DNA of 64,000 bases, taken from contig JACTAT010000006.1 of the NCBI GenBank assembly GCA_014526335.1, positions 2,000,738 to 2,064,737 of the forward strand. The letters run 5' to 3'. Position numbers and translations under genes: made by a program. A model generated the notes under the pieces. That model did not search any database. It was not told where the DNA came from and saw nothing but the letters and a program-made list of their open reading frames with translations. Origin of the DNA: Chrysaora quinquecirrha. Its lineage: Eukaryota; Cnidaria; Scyphozoa; Semaeostomeae; Pelagiidae. This document shows, piece by piece, positions 22,114 through 33,530 of the stretch (positions within the stretch are counted from its first letter, which is position 1; the number at the start of each line of letters is the position of its first letter).

Positions 22114-22430
22114 TTTATTTTTTGGTAATTTTAATTTATTTAGAGTTTTGGGGGTTTTCTAGACTGCGGCCAGACTCCAACTGGTTAGTAGGGTTTTGGG
22201 AATTTGGCAAGTTTTTGTCCGGGTTTGCCAGTATTGATACATACTCTTCAAAGCCCTCTATGTGCACATTGGTTTTTTCTATTGTAATTTATTGTAATGT
22301 TGATTTGATATTTGCACCGTTCTTCAGTAAAATTAACTAAATTTATCCAGACAATATCTTAAAGGCAATTAATGCAATAGGAAAAGGCAATAAACAGTGT
22401 CATACATTGCGGATGCTGCTACATGATAGT

Positions 22431-23033
22431 CAGTGGCGTGGTGGCTCCACATCGGCCGGGGGGGCACAAGCCCTTTTTTGGCGCCCCATAGAAAAAAACG
22501 CCGTTTGTACAATTCAATTCGTGCTTTTGACAGTTCTTGAGAACCATGCCCGAAAGTGTCAATTAATTCACCATAATCAAGGGACCAGCAAATCTTCCGC
22601 TCAAATGTCATCAGTAGCAGGCCTTCTAATCGGTCTTGCACCATGGAGGATCGCATTCGAGATTTGACTCGTTTCAGGGTAGAAAAGGTGCGTTCAGCTG
22701 TTGAAGAGCTGACAGGAATGGCCACTGCGATAGCAAAGACTTTGCTCAAGACTGGGTACGCATCCAGCAAATGGTATTGCGGGTGACAAAGAAGCTGCAG
22801 AACATCAGAAAATAACGGCATCTTATTAATTTCTACTGCCTGGTAACTATCTGGCATGTCTTCAGGGTCTGCTTCGATTTCATTTTCAACTTCATCTGCT
22901 GTATCAAGATGTTGGCCCGTGTGTTTCCAAAGAGCTTTTGGCGCCCCTTTGAAGAGTTGGAGCGCCTTCGGCGCCCTCTGATTTTCCGTCGCTGGGGGGG
23001 CAAGTGCCCCCCCCCCCGGCCACCACGCCACTG
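22431..23033 (-). mobile_element. hAT transposon deletion derivative with intact TSD
   Basis: Ends CAGTGGCGTGGTGGC and GCCACCACGCCACTG are inverted repeats, flanked by a perfect 8-bp duplication ATGATAGT (22423-22430 and 23034-23041). Eight-base duplications and CAGTGGCG-type ends are hAT hallmarks. At 603 bp it is a non-autonomous copy carrying only the C-terminal part of the transposase. It is nested inside the foldback-like structure. Confidence 0.9.
22440..22955 (-). pseudogene. hAT transposase fragment (C-terminal dimerisation domain)
   Basis: The minus-strand frame encodes a hAT dimerisation domain: HLLDAYPVLSKVFAIAVAIP then SSSTAERTFSTLKRVKSRMR and LEGLLLM. The DDE catalytic core and zinc finger are absent, so it cannot transpose by itself. 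The closest family I recognise is the TTF-finger/52-kDa repressor-like hAT transposases. The downstream frame merely reads into the terminal repeat. Confidence 0.85.
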
Positions 23034-23565
23034 ATGATAGTACCTTAGAGTTTTCTGTGTTATGTTTCGAGTTGTTTCGTGTTTGGATTACAAACTTCCA
23101 TTGAGAATTATATACATATGCATATATTCAACATATTCAGGCTGTTTCATTTCACAACTGGAATCAAAAAAACATTTCTAGAGAGCGGAATTTATACATA
23201 AAAAAAGTTACCGAAATAAAGGATATCTTGAAACTGCAAAAAAGGAAAAAATTATTTTCAAGATACCTTATCTTGTATATTATGTATATTATCGCATTTA
23301 AATGTCACGATTATTTATTTAATATGCTGTTTTTATAAAGAGAAATAAATGTGTGCATATTGAAAGTAGTGAAGATTAAAAGCAAATTTTGTTATATATA
23401 AGCATGTACGAGCTCGTATTGTGAGAGACAAGGTTTATCAAATGTCTGGTTGACAAAGTGAATTTCGTGGCGAGGTAGACCTAATTCAGTTTTCATTTCC
23501 TCAAGGAATGACCATTTCCTTTTCGGAAAAAGCCAATTGATTGCGAGTCAAAATTCTGTGCTTAC
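23034..23565. other. AT-rich DNA, no recognised feature
   Basis: Between the hAT copy and the putative exon at 23566-23632. It is AT-rich with poly-A and poly-T runs. I see no gene, RNA or transposon end. Confidence 0.4.
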
Positions 23566-23632
23566 CGATCTCCTTTCGTTTTTCATCGCTGTTACCCATG
23601 GCACGATAATTCTTATTAGCTAATATCGACAT
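23566..23632 (-). CDS. Possible first coding exon, unknown gene
   Basis: ATG at 23630-23632 opens 22 codons (MSILANKNYRAMGNSDEKRK, then EI) ending at a strong donor GTAAGC with one base left over. Codon content looks coding and no transposon is evident. I do not recognise the peptide. Its phase matches the TRAIP microexon at 20014-19990, but it lacks the cysteines expected at the start of a TRAIP RING. It may be a chance exon-like sequence or an exon of a gene I cannot complete. Confidence 0.25.
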
Positions 23633-25965
23633 CTTGTTAATTTCATTTCTTACTTAAACTTGATATTTTTATGAGTAATTTCGTTAAGTTTGATTTGATG
23701 AAGCAGTAGTTAATGTTATGTTTTCTTGTATCTCAGCACTTTGCCGGACCGCGGTGACGGTTGTGGTACCTTCAAATCTGACCTATGCAAAGGCTTCATA
23801 ACTTTTAACTTTAAAGCAATGTTGCATCATATTTTTAATCATATCCATATTATTCCTATTTCTATTTTTTCTGAACTGGGGAGGGGTTGGCTACATCAAT
23901 CTTTCATATTGAATAATATTTTTAAGGAGGAAGGCTTTAAGGGTATCAAAACTGGCAAACTCGGACTAAATTTGGCAAAACCAAAATTATGTGCCAAAAA
24001 TATTCCTAAATTATTCTCAATTTACAATGTTACCAAATGGCCCGAAGACCCGAAGATCAAGTGAAATAAGTCAACTCTTTGTCGTTTACCATTTTACGAT
24101 AAAAAAACCTAATCCACAGTTAAGAATTACTATTTTAGCTCCGTCAATCTAATTAAACCATTGTAGTCCAATGTGTATTGTAAAACATATAAGGTGTGAC
24201 AATCACATTTTGTGCCTTGAGAAATAAAAAATTAAAATTAAAAAATTAAATTAAATATAAAGCTTGAGCCTGGGATTATTCTTATAGACTGGTTAAAAAA
24301 TTCACTCATTTTGACCAAAAATAAATTAAACCTGACCCTAAAATTGTAAAACCCGTGACTAGACAAATATCCTAAACCCGAAAACCCATACGTTTTTCGG
24401 AGGAAACCCTAAAACCCGATGCCATACATAAAATTAGCCATACCCGCTGAGAAAAATAAATGATAAGTTAAGGCTGCTGAGACTCTTTCACTTTTTCTAA
24501 AGTTATTTGGGGATGTTAAAGTTGATATTATAAAATGATCTGTGATTTTTTTGGTTTACTTGATTATCTGATTGGTTTCACCATAGTAACCAAACCCATA
24601 AAGCGCAGTTTTGCCTACTTTCCGTCCCAAATTTGCATACTGTTTTGCGCTCTAGATATGGTACAGTAGATGAAAATGCGATTTTCCAATTGCATGAATA
24701 TTGGTCATCTTTCATCCAATATTTTCCCTCGAAATCCTCAAATATTAATTGAGAAAACATTTCAGTATATTTTATGGCGTCATGATGTCTTCATTGAAGT
24801 AAATTTTGAAAAAAGAACTTGATCAATCTTTATTTTCTTATAAAAGGACCCCACCATAGACCACCACTTTACACTGCAAAAACTTTATGGCTAACAATGC
24901 GGTCCAGAAAGCTTGCAAAATGTTCAGAAAGATCGCACAAAATGGAAGAAGCTCCATAGCTTCCACAACTCATACTAGAACAATAACCAAAATCTTAACG
25001 TGAACAGAAGTGTTACACAAAGCAAGGGTCATTCTTGAGACGTTACATCCAGTGGCGATTTCAAAGGGGCCCAGGGGCTCAGCCCCCGAAACACACTCGC
25101 ATTGATTATGCTTTTGATGTGTCTAAACGTGCTTTACTTACAAAGTTATTAACGTACATTGTTTAGTAGTTGTTATTTTCCTTTTTCCTAGTACCTTTTC
25201 GAGTTGTGCTGATTCCTAAAGGCTGCAGTGCTAGCTCCTGTTTTCCGGGCATCCCTTAAACTAGATTCCGCTATCATTATGGTTAATTTGGACTTAACTA
25301 ATCGCTTTCTACACAGTTTTGCTGTTTAAGCACTTCGTTATAATACTTTCATTGATTCAAATATGGTTGGGTTCACAAGAAACAACACCCTTCTTATGAC
25401 GTCACCTCCGAAGCCCCTTGTTGAATATTTTAGAAATAACAACTGCTTATATCTCCTTAAAAGATAACGAAACTAATGTTTAAACAATCATAATTCGGGA
25501 ATCCGAAGTTTAATTTTAATCAACAAGATTTTGCGCAGGCTAACCAAGAACCTAAAGTTATTAATCTAAAGTATGTTTCATTAAAACAACAAGGTTTTCA
25601 GTTTCAAGTTTCAAGTTTTCATTGCGCATTCACATCTCAGCTTAATTACAGCACACTGAATTTGAAACTCAATTAATGGGACACAATTAATATATTGGAT
25701 ATTTACAATTTCATTTTATTTTGACAAAGACACATAATCCTGGCTGAATGAAACAGAAATAACCCAGGAAGAGGACTTGCGAGCAAGAGCTTTGTGGCAT
25801 TTTATACATGAATTTGATCAATCAAGTTGAAATAGTGATACACAAAAGCAGCATAAGAAAATACTTTTTCTGTAAATTTAAAGAATAAAAGAACGAAATA
25901 TTAATTAAATCTTAATTGCTAATATGATTGATTTTAAATCCCTGTTTGTTTTTCGGTAACTTGTA
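23633..25965. other. Foldback centre, right part; no gene recognised
   Basis: About 2.3 kb of AT-rich DNA. It includes an A-rich stretch at 24225-24260 and a CAGTGGCGATTTCAAAGGGG sequence at about 25051 that resembles one end of a hAT element without a partner. The open frame at 23726-24064 has no recognisable domain. Confidence 0.4.
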
Positions 25966-25989
25966 TGCCTGAGTATGTATCTAGTTCTA

Positions 25990-26980
25990 CAAGAACCACA
26001 AGACTCTCCATGTGTGTATATATGTGTGCCTACCTATGTGCCACACAAAACACACGAACCACAAGAATCAGCACCGACCCTCTGACTCTCCATGTGTGTA
26101 TATATGTGTGCCTACCTATGTGCCACACAAAACACACGAACCACATGAATCAGCATCCACCCTCTGACTCTCCATGTGTGTATATATGTGTGCCTACCTA
26201 TGTGCCACACAAAACACACGAACCACAAGAATCAGCATCGACCCTCTGACTCTCCATGTGTGTATATATGTGTGCCTACCAATGTGCCACACAAAACACA
26301 CGAACCACAAGAATCAGCACCGACCCTCTGACTCTCCATGTGTGTATATATGTGTGCCTACCTATGTGCCACACAAAACACACGAACCACAAGAATCAGC
26401 ATCCACCCTCTGACTCTCCATGTGTGTATATATGTGTGCCTACCTATGTGCCACACAAAACACACGAACCACAAGAATCAGCACCGACCCTCTGACTCTC
26501 CATGTGTGTATATATGTGTGCCTACCTAGGTGCCACACAAAACACACGAACCACAAGAATCAGCATCGACCCTCTGACTCTCCATGTGTGTCTATATGTG
26601 TGCCTACCTATGTGCCACACAAAACACACGAACCACAAGAATCAGCATCCACCCTCTGACTCTCCATGTGTGTATATATGTGTGCCTACCTATGTGCCAC
26701 ACAAAACACACGAACCACATGAATCAGCATCCACCCTCTGACTCTCCATGTGTGTATATATGTGTGCCTACCTATGTGCCACACAAAACACACGAACCAC
26801 ATGAATCAGCATCGACCCTCTGACCCCCCATGTGTGAATATATGTGTACCTACATGTGTGCCACTCAGGACACACAAAACACAAGAATCAGCATCGACCC
26901 TCTGACCCCCATGTGTGAATATATGTGTACCTACATGTGTGCCACTCAGGACACACAGAACACAAGAATTAAGAGATAGT
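25990..26980 (+). repeat. 82-bp tandem array, right arm (about 11 units)
   Basis: The same 82-bp unit as the left arm in opposite orientation. Variants are shared between the arms (GCATCCACC versus GCATCGACC versus GCACCGACC). The two outermost units near 26825-26960 diverge (CCCCCATGTGTGAATATATG). Confidence 0.9.
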
Positions 26981-27406
26981 CGGTCTCCCTCTCTCAGTGT
27001 GCGTGTGTCTGCATATGGCTATGAGAGGGAGGCTATATAAATAATGAGATAGAGGCTACTTGGTCCCAAATTTTGAGAGAAAAATGGTCTAAATTTAGTT
27101 CAATGAGTTGGAATTTCGATCAGGATATATCGAGGGTAGCCAGGAAAAGTTGCGGTTCCGGTGACCCAAATCAGATAAAGCAACTACGTGAACCCCCAAA
27201 AAAATCAAAAACAGTAGTATGATGTTATAAAATCATTACATCATCAAATAGTTTTCAACTGTAAAGCCGCCCCCAACCCCTAATCTAAGATGACTTCCAG
27301 TGGGCTTGGAGAGGTTTAATTAGAAATTTAACCCACAAAATTTTTTCCCTGAGAGTGCTTTAGACCTTTTACATTTGTATGCTTCGTAAAATTGTTATCT
27401 TTTTAG

Positions 27407-27754
27407 GTTTTCTTTGGAAGAACAGAAGAAATTCGAAGATGCTCTGTTCAAGAAAGTATTCCACATCATGACATAATACACACACATGATTCAGGAAGAA
27501 GGCATGATGAGATCATTGCTTCAGCTCTTACTTTAGCCCTGCAAAGACAATTAGATCAAAGGAAAGAGACAGTTAAAAAGGATGGAAATGAAAAAGAAAC
27601 CAGTCAAGTTGACTGCAGTTTACATCTACAACAGTTGAGACAGATTGATAAATTAAGAGAAGATAAAATATTATCTGATGAAGAATTCTCAGAGTTGAAA
27701 AGTATAATCATGGAAACTATTATTAATGAATTTCAAAATAAAAAGGATAAATGA
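27407..27754 (+). CDS. Terminal exon of an unidentified gene
   Basis: A clean acceptor (TTATCTTTTTAG at 27395-27406) starts a phase-0 frame of 115 codons to the TGA at 27752-27754. The protein is polar. A loop (ESIPHHDIIHTHDSGRRHDE) is followed by a helical stretch IIASALTLALQRQLDQRKE and a C-terminal helix pair LQQLRQIDKLREDKILSDEE with FSELKSIIMETI. The last part resembles the short helical SHOCT-type motif found at many protein C-termini, which says little about function. Upstream exons should lie on the plus strand inside or beyond the foldback region; I could not identify them. No frame break is seen. Confidence 0.6.
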   Translation, partial: VFFGRTEEIRRCSVQESIPHHDIIHTHDSGRRHDEIIASALTLALQRQLDQRKETVKKDGNEKETSQVDCSLHLQQLRQIDKLREDKILSDEEFSELKSIIMETIINEFQNKKDK

Positions 27755-28216
27755 AGACTTGAATAGTTTTTGATTAGGTTTTTGTATGTAAAGTAGCTAT
27801 TTTTTCAAATTGTAGATTTTCAAAACGTTTTCATAAAATTTTTTAGATTTTAATTTACCTATTGTAGATATAAAATAGAACAGCTTTTATAAGAGAAACA
27901 TGGTTGACGTTTGGGTCAATTTTCTTCCTATCCTAGGCTGCTTGAGTAAATTTACAAGCTGCACCTTTTGTATACTGAGCGAGTATTCGCATATAATATC
28001 TATTAACGAGGGAGGGGAAGATTCTTGAGAAAGTAGGTGCCTCAGGCGCCACTGATGAAGGTGACCCTGGGCGAGATGGCGGACGGTCATGTTACAGCAC
28101 GCGTTCGCAAATCACCAGCTATTTAAAACTTTTGGGTTGGTTCCTAGAAGATTTCTACGCTTATTTTACTTTAATAATGTATTTCAGTTCAGTCTAATTC
28201 AATATTATTCAATACA

Positions 28217-29029
28217 ATGGCTACTAAGGAAATTCCAGTTCGAGAGTTCATTCGAGAAATGATGGACGTTCAGGCCAAGGCCTACAGAACGGTTGTTGAA
28301 ATGCTCGTAAACGATGTTAAAGCTGAGCTCAGATTATTGAAGAATGAAGTTAATGACATAAAGACAAGTCTTCAGTTTAGTCAAAAAGACGTTGATGAAA
28401 TTAAAGAGAAGCTTACTGGCGTTGATGAAAAAATCGAAGCTCAGTCTGATTTAGTCGAAGGTGCTCTGGGTGATTTGGGAAAGGTTATTGAAAAAGCAGA
28501 CGACCTAGAAAACCGGAGTCGTAGGAATAACATTAAAGTTTTCGGCATTCCCGAAGAGTCTTCCGAAGACTACGCTGCTTCAGAGGTGAAACTGAAAGCT
28601 GCAATTGCTGATAAATTAGGAATAAAGGATGAAATTGTCATTGAACGAGCCCACAGGGTAGGGCCTAAAGATGGAGGAAGAAAACACGTGATGGCACCAG
28701 AAGAAAAATCCGGATGAGCCAAGACCGATTGTAGCGAAGCTTCTAAACTGGAAGCAGAAAGATGCTATAATCCAAGCAGCAAGAAAGAGCCGGCCACATG
28801 GAGTTTCCTTCAGAGATGATTTCTCAGACAGAGTGTTGGCAAAAAGGGCATCACTCATTCCAGACATGTTAGCAGCCAGAAAAGAGGGGAAACAAGCATT
28901 CCTTGTGAGAGATCGATTGGTGATAAAGAAGCTGAGTAAACCACCCGACGATGCTGCAACTGCAAAACTGAATGATCAAGAAAGAATTTCTAGCAACATA
29001 AGTGACAATGAAGTTTTTATTAAAGAATG
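28217..29029 (+). CDS. LINE ORF1 protein (coiled coil plus RRM-like domain), one frame break
   Basis: Starts ATG 28217. Residues 40-95 form a coiled coil (LRLLKNEVNDIKTSLQFSQK). LENRSRRNNIKVFGIPEESS follows, the signature at the start of the RNA-binding domain of L1/CR1-type ORF1 proteins, and AHRVG lies further on. ORF1 proteins bind the element's RNA and form ribonucleoprotein particles. The frame stops early at a TGA (28715-28717). One extra A in the run at 28704-28708 would continue it into a frame that runs on through SFRDDFSDRVLAKRASLIPD to the TGA at about 29030. Confidence 0.8.
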
Positions 29030-29136
29030 AACTTAAAGTAAGGCCTAAATTTTTTGTGTTTGTTTCAATTTTTCTTTTTTCTTTTTTCAGTTAGTTTCAA
29101 ATAAAATCTTCCTTTTCGTCACAAGATTAAATAGCT

Positions 29137-32100
29137 ATGGACAGCAGAATAGGTAATCCTAAATTCCCATGTGGGTTTGCCAAAAAATGTTACAAGAAAT
29201 CAAAATCTATTCAATGCAGCAAATGTTGTTTTTGGATACATGCAAAATGCAACAATATTTCCAATGCAGAATTTGATAATCTTTCTAAGGAAATGGATAA
29301 TGTACCTTGGTATTGTATAAATTGTGAAATCAATAAAAATGCATCAATATTTCCATTTGGCAACGAAGAAAATGAGGACTTCCTTAAGGTCTTTGATTTA
29401 AAATCACCGTGCTTTGCAGATTGCACGCCCACTTATGAAATTACTTCACATCTCACTAACTTGCCTAATTTAAGCGATTATGATATTGATGAGCAGATGC
29501 CTCAAACTCTTGATTCTCGTTATTTCACACTGCCAGAGCTTTCATCCTTGCACTATTCTTCATCAGATCTTTCTGTTCTGCACACTAATATACGAAGCCT
29601 TTCTTGCCATCATGAGGAATTGATAGCATTATGCAATCAACTTACTTTCCATCCTGATGTAATTGGTGTTTCTGAAATTTGGGATAGTGATAACCATCCC
29701 ATTACAACTAATGTTGACATTCCAGGTTACACATTGTATAAGACTTCTTCTTCAAGCCAAAATGGTGGAGTTGGTTTATATATTAAATCATCACTTACAG
29801 CAATCCATAGGAATGACCTGAACATCTCTAACTCAGATTTTGAAACTGTTTGGGTAGAAATTGATAATAAAAAAAGTAAAAATATGCTATTCTGTTGTGT
29901 TTACAGACACCCTAGTACTGATATTGAAACTCTTACTGATCACTTTGAAAACATTTTTGCAAAGATATCTTTGAACAAACTGGTTTTTATAATGGGTGAC
30001 TTTAATATCAACTTACTCAACTATGATTCTCACACACCAACAAATGACTTTATTAATTTTCTCTCTGTTAACAACTTCTTACCCTGCATTCATCATCCAA
30101 GTAGAGTCTCTGATCAATCTGAATCTGTGATTGACAATATTTTTACAAATGCAATAGGAGATCTAACTTGTGGTAATATCCTAACTCAAATTTCTGACCA
30201 CTTCCCTCAATTTATGGTCATGAAAAATAGCAAAATTGTTTATAATGAAACTGTAAGTTTTAAACATGATTTTTCTAAGCTAAATGAGCAAAACTTTATT
30301 GAAGATTTCAACAATCTTGATCTATCATTTTTAGAATTCGATAATATGGATGTCAATGAAAAATTTGATAGGTTTTTGGAAGTACTTAGTTCTTTGTCAA
30401 GTAAACATGCACCAATAACTAAACGTAGTAAGAAAGAAATCAAGTTTAAAAATAAACCATGGATTAATTGTAAAATACAAAAAATGATGAAAATTAGAGA
30501 CAAAATCTTACATAAGCTAAAGAAGAATAAATCTGCTAACAACCTTACTCTTTATAAAAAATTTAGGAATCGGGTTTCTAATGAAATCAAACAAAGTAAA
30601 GCAAGATATTACTATAACTATTTCCATGAGAATAATAATAACATGAAAAACTATGGTCTGGCATTAAAACAATAATCTCTCAAAAGTCTACTACCCTTCC
30701 ACTATCAATAAAATTAAGGATGATTTTGGTAACATAACTTCTGATCCCTCTGATATGTCAAACATCTTCAATAATTTTTTTACTACTGTTGCAGATAAAA
30801 TTACATCCAAAATTCCTAAAACACCAAAATCGCCTCTGGACTATTTAAAAAATAGAAATCCTGCTTCATTGTTTCTTTCCCCTGTAACCAGTGAGGAAAT
30901 TTTGGACTTGATTAATCTGTTGGACTCTTCAAAATCAGTTGGTCCTAATAGTATTCCTATAAAAATGCTCAAAATAATTGGTTCCTCCATCTCCCCATGT
31001 CTTGCATCACTTGTTAATAAGTCATTTCAGGTTGGCATTTTTCCTAATAAATTGAAAGTAGCAAAAGTTATATCTTTATTTAAGAAAGGAGATCCAGAAC
31101 TACCATCAAATTACAGGCCTATTTCTCTTCTCCCTATATTTAGTAAACTGTTTGAAAAACTAATGTATAAAAGACTTTATAGATTTCTTGAGGTCCATAA
31201 TATTTTTTATTCTTTACAGTTTGGGTTTCAAGAAAATAGGTCCATTGATCATGCTCTCATTAGCATGACTGAATCAATTAGAAGCACATTGGATTGCAAA
31301 AAATTTGGATGCGGCGTTTTCATTGATTTACAAAAGGCATTTGATACTGTCAACCATCAAATATTATTGTCTAAGCTTGAACATTATGGTATCCGTGGTT
31401 GTGCTTTCGACTGGTTCAAATCTTACCTTTTCAAAGAAAACAATATGTGTCAATTAATGGACAAAATTCCAGCCTGCTTACAGTAAACTGTGGTGTCCCC
31501 AAGGATCAGTCTTGGGCCCATTACTCTTCTTGATATATATTAATGACCTACCTCTTGCTTCAACTAAATTAAAATTTTATCTATTTGCTGATGATACTAA
31601 CATCTATCTTGAAGATGGAAATTTGACCCATTTAGTTAAAACTGTTAACAAGGAACTAAAATTTGTGATGAAATGGCTCAATGCCAACAAACTCTCACTG
31701 AACATTGAAAAAACAAATTTTATTTTATTTCATTCTATGTCAATTAAAGTTCCTTCTGACATTAATATTAAAATAGGCAAAAAACCAATTAATAGAGTGA
31801 AATTTATAAAGTTCTTGGGAGTACTTCTTGATGAGAATATTAGCTGGAAACATCATCTTAATCAACTGTCAAAAAAACTTGCCAGAATATGTGGAATGTT
31901 TTTTAAGATAAGGAACTTTGTGTCATTGAACACTTTGTTATGCTTGTATAACGCTTTATTTTTATCATTTTTGCAATATGGAATAACTGTTTGGGGGAGT
32001 ACTTGCACAACGTATATTGATCCTATTTTCAAATTACAAAAAAAGGTTGTCAGGGCCATCTCATTTGAATCATCTAATTCGCATTCTTCTCCCATTTTCA

Positions 32101-32471
32101 AAGATCTAAAGATTCTTAAACTCTCTGATGTTTTCCATTTAAAACTCTTAACTTTTGTCTATGAATCAATTCACAAAATATCTCCTAGTTGCTTTCATAA
32201 TTTCTTCTGCTTGAGTTCATATGTTCATCAATATTCTACCAGGCAAGCTAGTAGAGGCAATTTATACTTGAATCAAAAAAACACAGTTAGATATGGCTTA
32301 AACTCTTTAGGGTATCTTGGAGCAAAACTCTGGAATGAACTGCCAGATCATATCAGAAGTGCTAAAACTAAAAATATGTTCAAAACGAAACTGAAGTCAC
32401 ATTTGATAGAAATTTTAAAAAGTGATAAATATTTAAATAACATCCCACTCTTTGTTCATAATTGCTTTTGA
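29137..32471 (+). CDS. LINE ORF2: PHD-like finger, endonuclease and reverse transcriptase, three frame breaks
   Basis: The N-terminus has a PHD-like zinc finger ([12 protein letters not shown] then WYCINCE). The endonuclease follows with [30 protein letters not shown] and SDHFP. The reverse transcriptase has [48 protein letters not shown] and the catalytic [10 protein letters not shown]-terminal region like other CR1/L2 proteins ends LRSHLIE-like at [12 protein letters not shown]. Breaks lie at the A-run 30646-30650, the A-runs at 31433-31440 and the C-run 31497-31500. One additional base at each reopens the frame. ORF2 would nick DNA and prime reverse transcription from the nick. Confidence 0.88.
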
Positions 32472-32877
32472 TCCGACCCAATATTAATATTAATTTCGAA
32501 CTATTTCCATTTTTTCTAAATCTACAGATCCAATAGGGGGGCTCTCTTCTCGTTAGTTTATCTACTTAGAGAGTTCCTCCTTTAAGAAATTTCACACTCA
32601 ATAGTTAAGATTCTTGATTTATTTATATTTTCTTTATTTAGATTCTTTAAAATATTCTGTAAATATTTCTGTTATAATTTAATATTGTACGTGTGAAATT
32701 TTAAATCAATGAAACTGACAACTGAAACTGCTTTAAACTGCAACTGAATATGTTAGATAGTTATTTCTATGTATTTTGTCATTTCTTGCCCTCCCGTTGT
32801 TTTCCAGTCACTATTTGACTTCTAAAATCAGTTAGCAGTTACCTTTAAGTAGCGGAATCTATTTCTAGACACATCTG

Positions 32878-33417
32878 ATGGGGAATTATTGCTGTTTTCA
32901 CCGCGAGCCTTCGTATGCGAGGTATCATTCGAACTTGAAAGACATTGAACCCGACCTTGAAAATGTCCTAGGCTCAATCCTTGAAATGGACCCGAGTCTT
33001 GCAGATCGGGAAGAAGGAGTGACGAAAATCAACGCCTGGATTGAAGAGAGTGCACCTGAGATTGCCATGTCTCCAGAACATTTGGAAATCAGTCGCTGGA
33101 AATGTATAAAATATTGGGAAGCCCAACATGTTACTGATGTTTATGGGGCCGATTATTCAATGCAAGGCACGAAACTAACAGGTTCCTGTGTACGTTTTTA
33201 TTTTGAGAAAAGACAAAATGGTGAAATCCCAAGACTTGTGATTGAACATTGTGGCAGATCTGAGGTGCAGTTCAAGGATCGAATACGTCATTCTTGGCTT
33301 TATGGTTGTTCATCATCATGTCAACCAAACAGTTTGGTGAAATTTATCCGTAGCCGATTTCAAAAGCGCGACGATGATAATATCAGTAATTTATGTGCAA
33401 CTTTCCCTGACTGTTGA
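32878..33417 (+). CDS. Intronless orphan gene, 179 aa, putatively N-myristoylated
   Basis: A complete frame from ATG 32878 to TGA 33415-33417. It begins MGNYCCFHREPS: glycine 2 followed by a small residue and a Cys pair is a typical N-myristoylation plus palmitoylation signal, suggesting attachment to the inner face of a membrane. No transmembrane segment is seen. A Trp/Tyr/Cys-rich central part (SRWKCIKYWEAQHVTDVYGA, then GSCVRFYFEKRQNGEIPRLV) alternates like beta strands, and the end is basic. I do not recognise the family. It lies about 120 bp beyond the LINE 3' end. It has no homopolymer break and no TIRs. It could be a lineage-restricted gene, a single exon of a larger gene, or a retrogene. 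Confidence 0.6.
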   Translation: MGNYCCFHREPSYARYHSNLKDIEPDLENVLGSILEMDPSLADREEGVTKINAWIEESAPEIAMSPEHLEISRWKCIKYWEAQHVTDVYGADYSMQGTKLTGSCVRFYFEKRQNGEIPRLVIEHCGRSEVQFKDRIRHSWLYGCSSSCQPNSLVKFIRSRFQKRDDDNISNLCATFPDC

Positions 33418-33530
33418 AAAACTGGAAGTAATATCTGTCCTAATCTTGTTCAGAACTCAACTCACTGATCACTCAGTTTACTCTTAAGAAATGTGAATAC
33501 AAAAGGAACTTTCCAGCGAAATGCTGAAAA
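33418..33530. other. Short non-coding stretch after the orphan gene
   Basis: Probable 3' UTR of the 179-aa gene. No AATAAA signal lies in this stretch itself; one occurs at about 33802 inside the following MITE. Confidence 0.35.

Larger units (their letters stand above)
20706..27142. mobile_element. Foldback-like element: inverted arms of 82-bp tandem repeats
   Basis: Two arms, about 20706-22113 and 25966-27142, are inverted copies. Each has an outer unique segment of about 150-170 bp (20706-20870 and 26985-27142, sharing CCTCGATATATCC and the GGGACCAAGTAGCCTCTATC block) and an inner array of 82-bp units. The 3.9-kb centre holds a nested hAT derivative and no transposase of its own. Long inverted repeats made of tandem units match the architecture of Drosophila Foldback elements, though the sequence is unrelated as far as I can see. 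I found no clear target duplication. An inverted segmental duplication of a minisatellite is the alternative. Confidence 0.55.
28065..32755 (+). mobile_element. Non-LTR retrotransposon, CR1/L2-like, near full length
   Basis: Carries two open frames in LINE order (coiled-coil ORF1, then endonuclease-RT ORF2), a short 5' leader and about 280 bp of 3' UTR. RT motifs ([23 protein letters not shown]-type box) and an apurinic-type endonuclease place it in the CR1/L2/Rex1 group. Ends are approximate and I found no target duplication. Four frame breaks all map to homopolymers, so the source element may have been intact and young. Confidence 0.85.

Noticed and set aside
23726..24064. Plus-strand frame of 112 codons as an upstream exon of the 27407 gene
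   Set aside because: No recognisable domain, no convincing donor, and AT-driven composition.
20896..26823. Two dozen overlapping frames of about 75-80 codons starting MCVYMC
   Set aside because: They arise because the 82-bp unit is read in three frames successively. Both arms show the same pattern, and no start or stop context supports translation.
20871..26980. Regular 82-bp repeats as a CRISPR array
   Set aside because: There are no unique spacers: the whole 82 bp is repeated, and the genome is eukaryotic.
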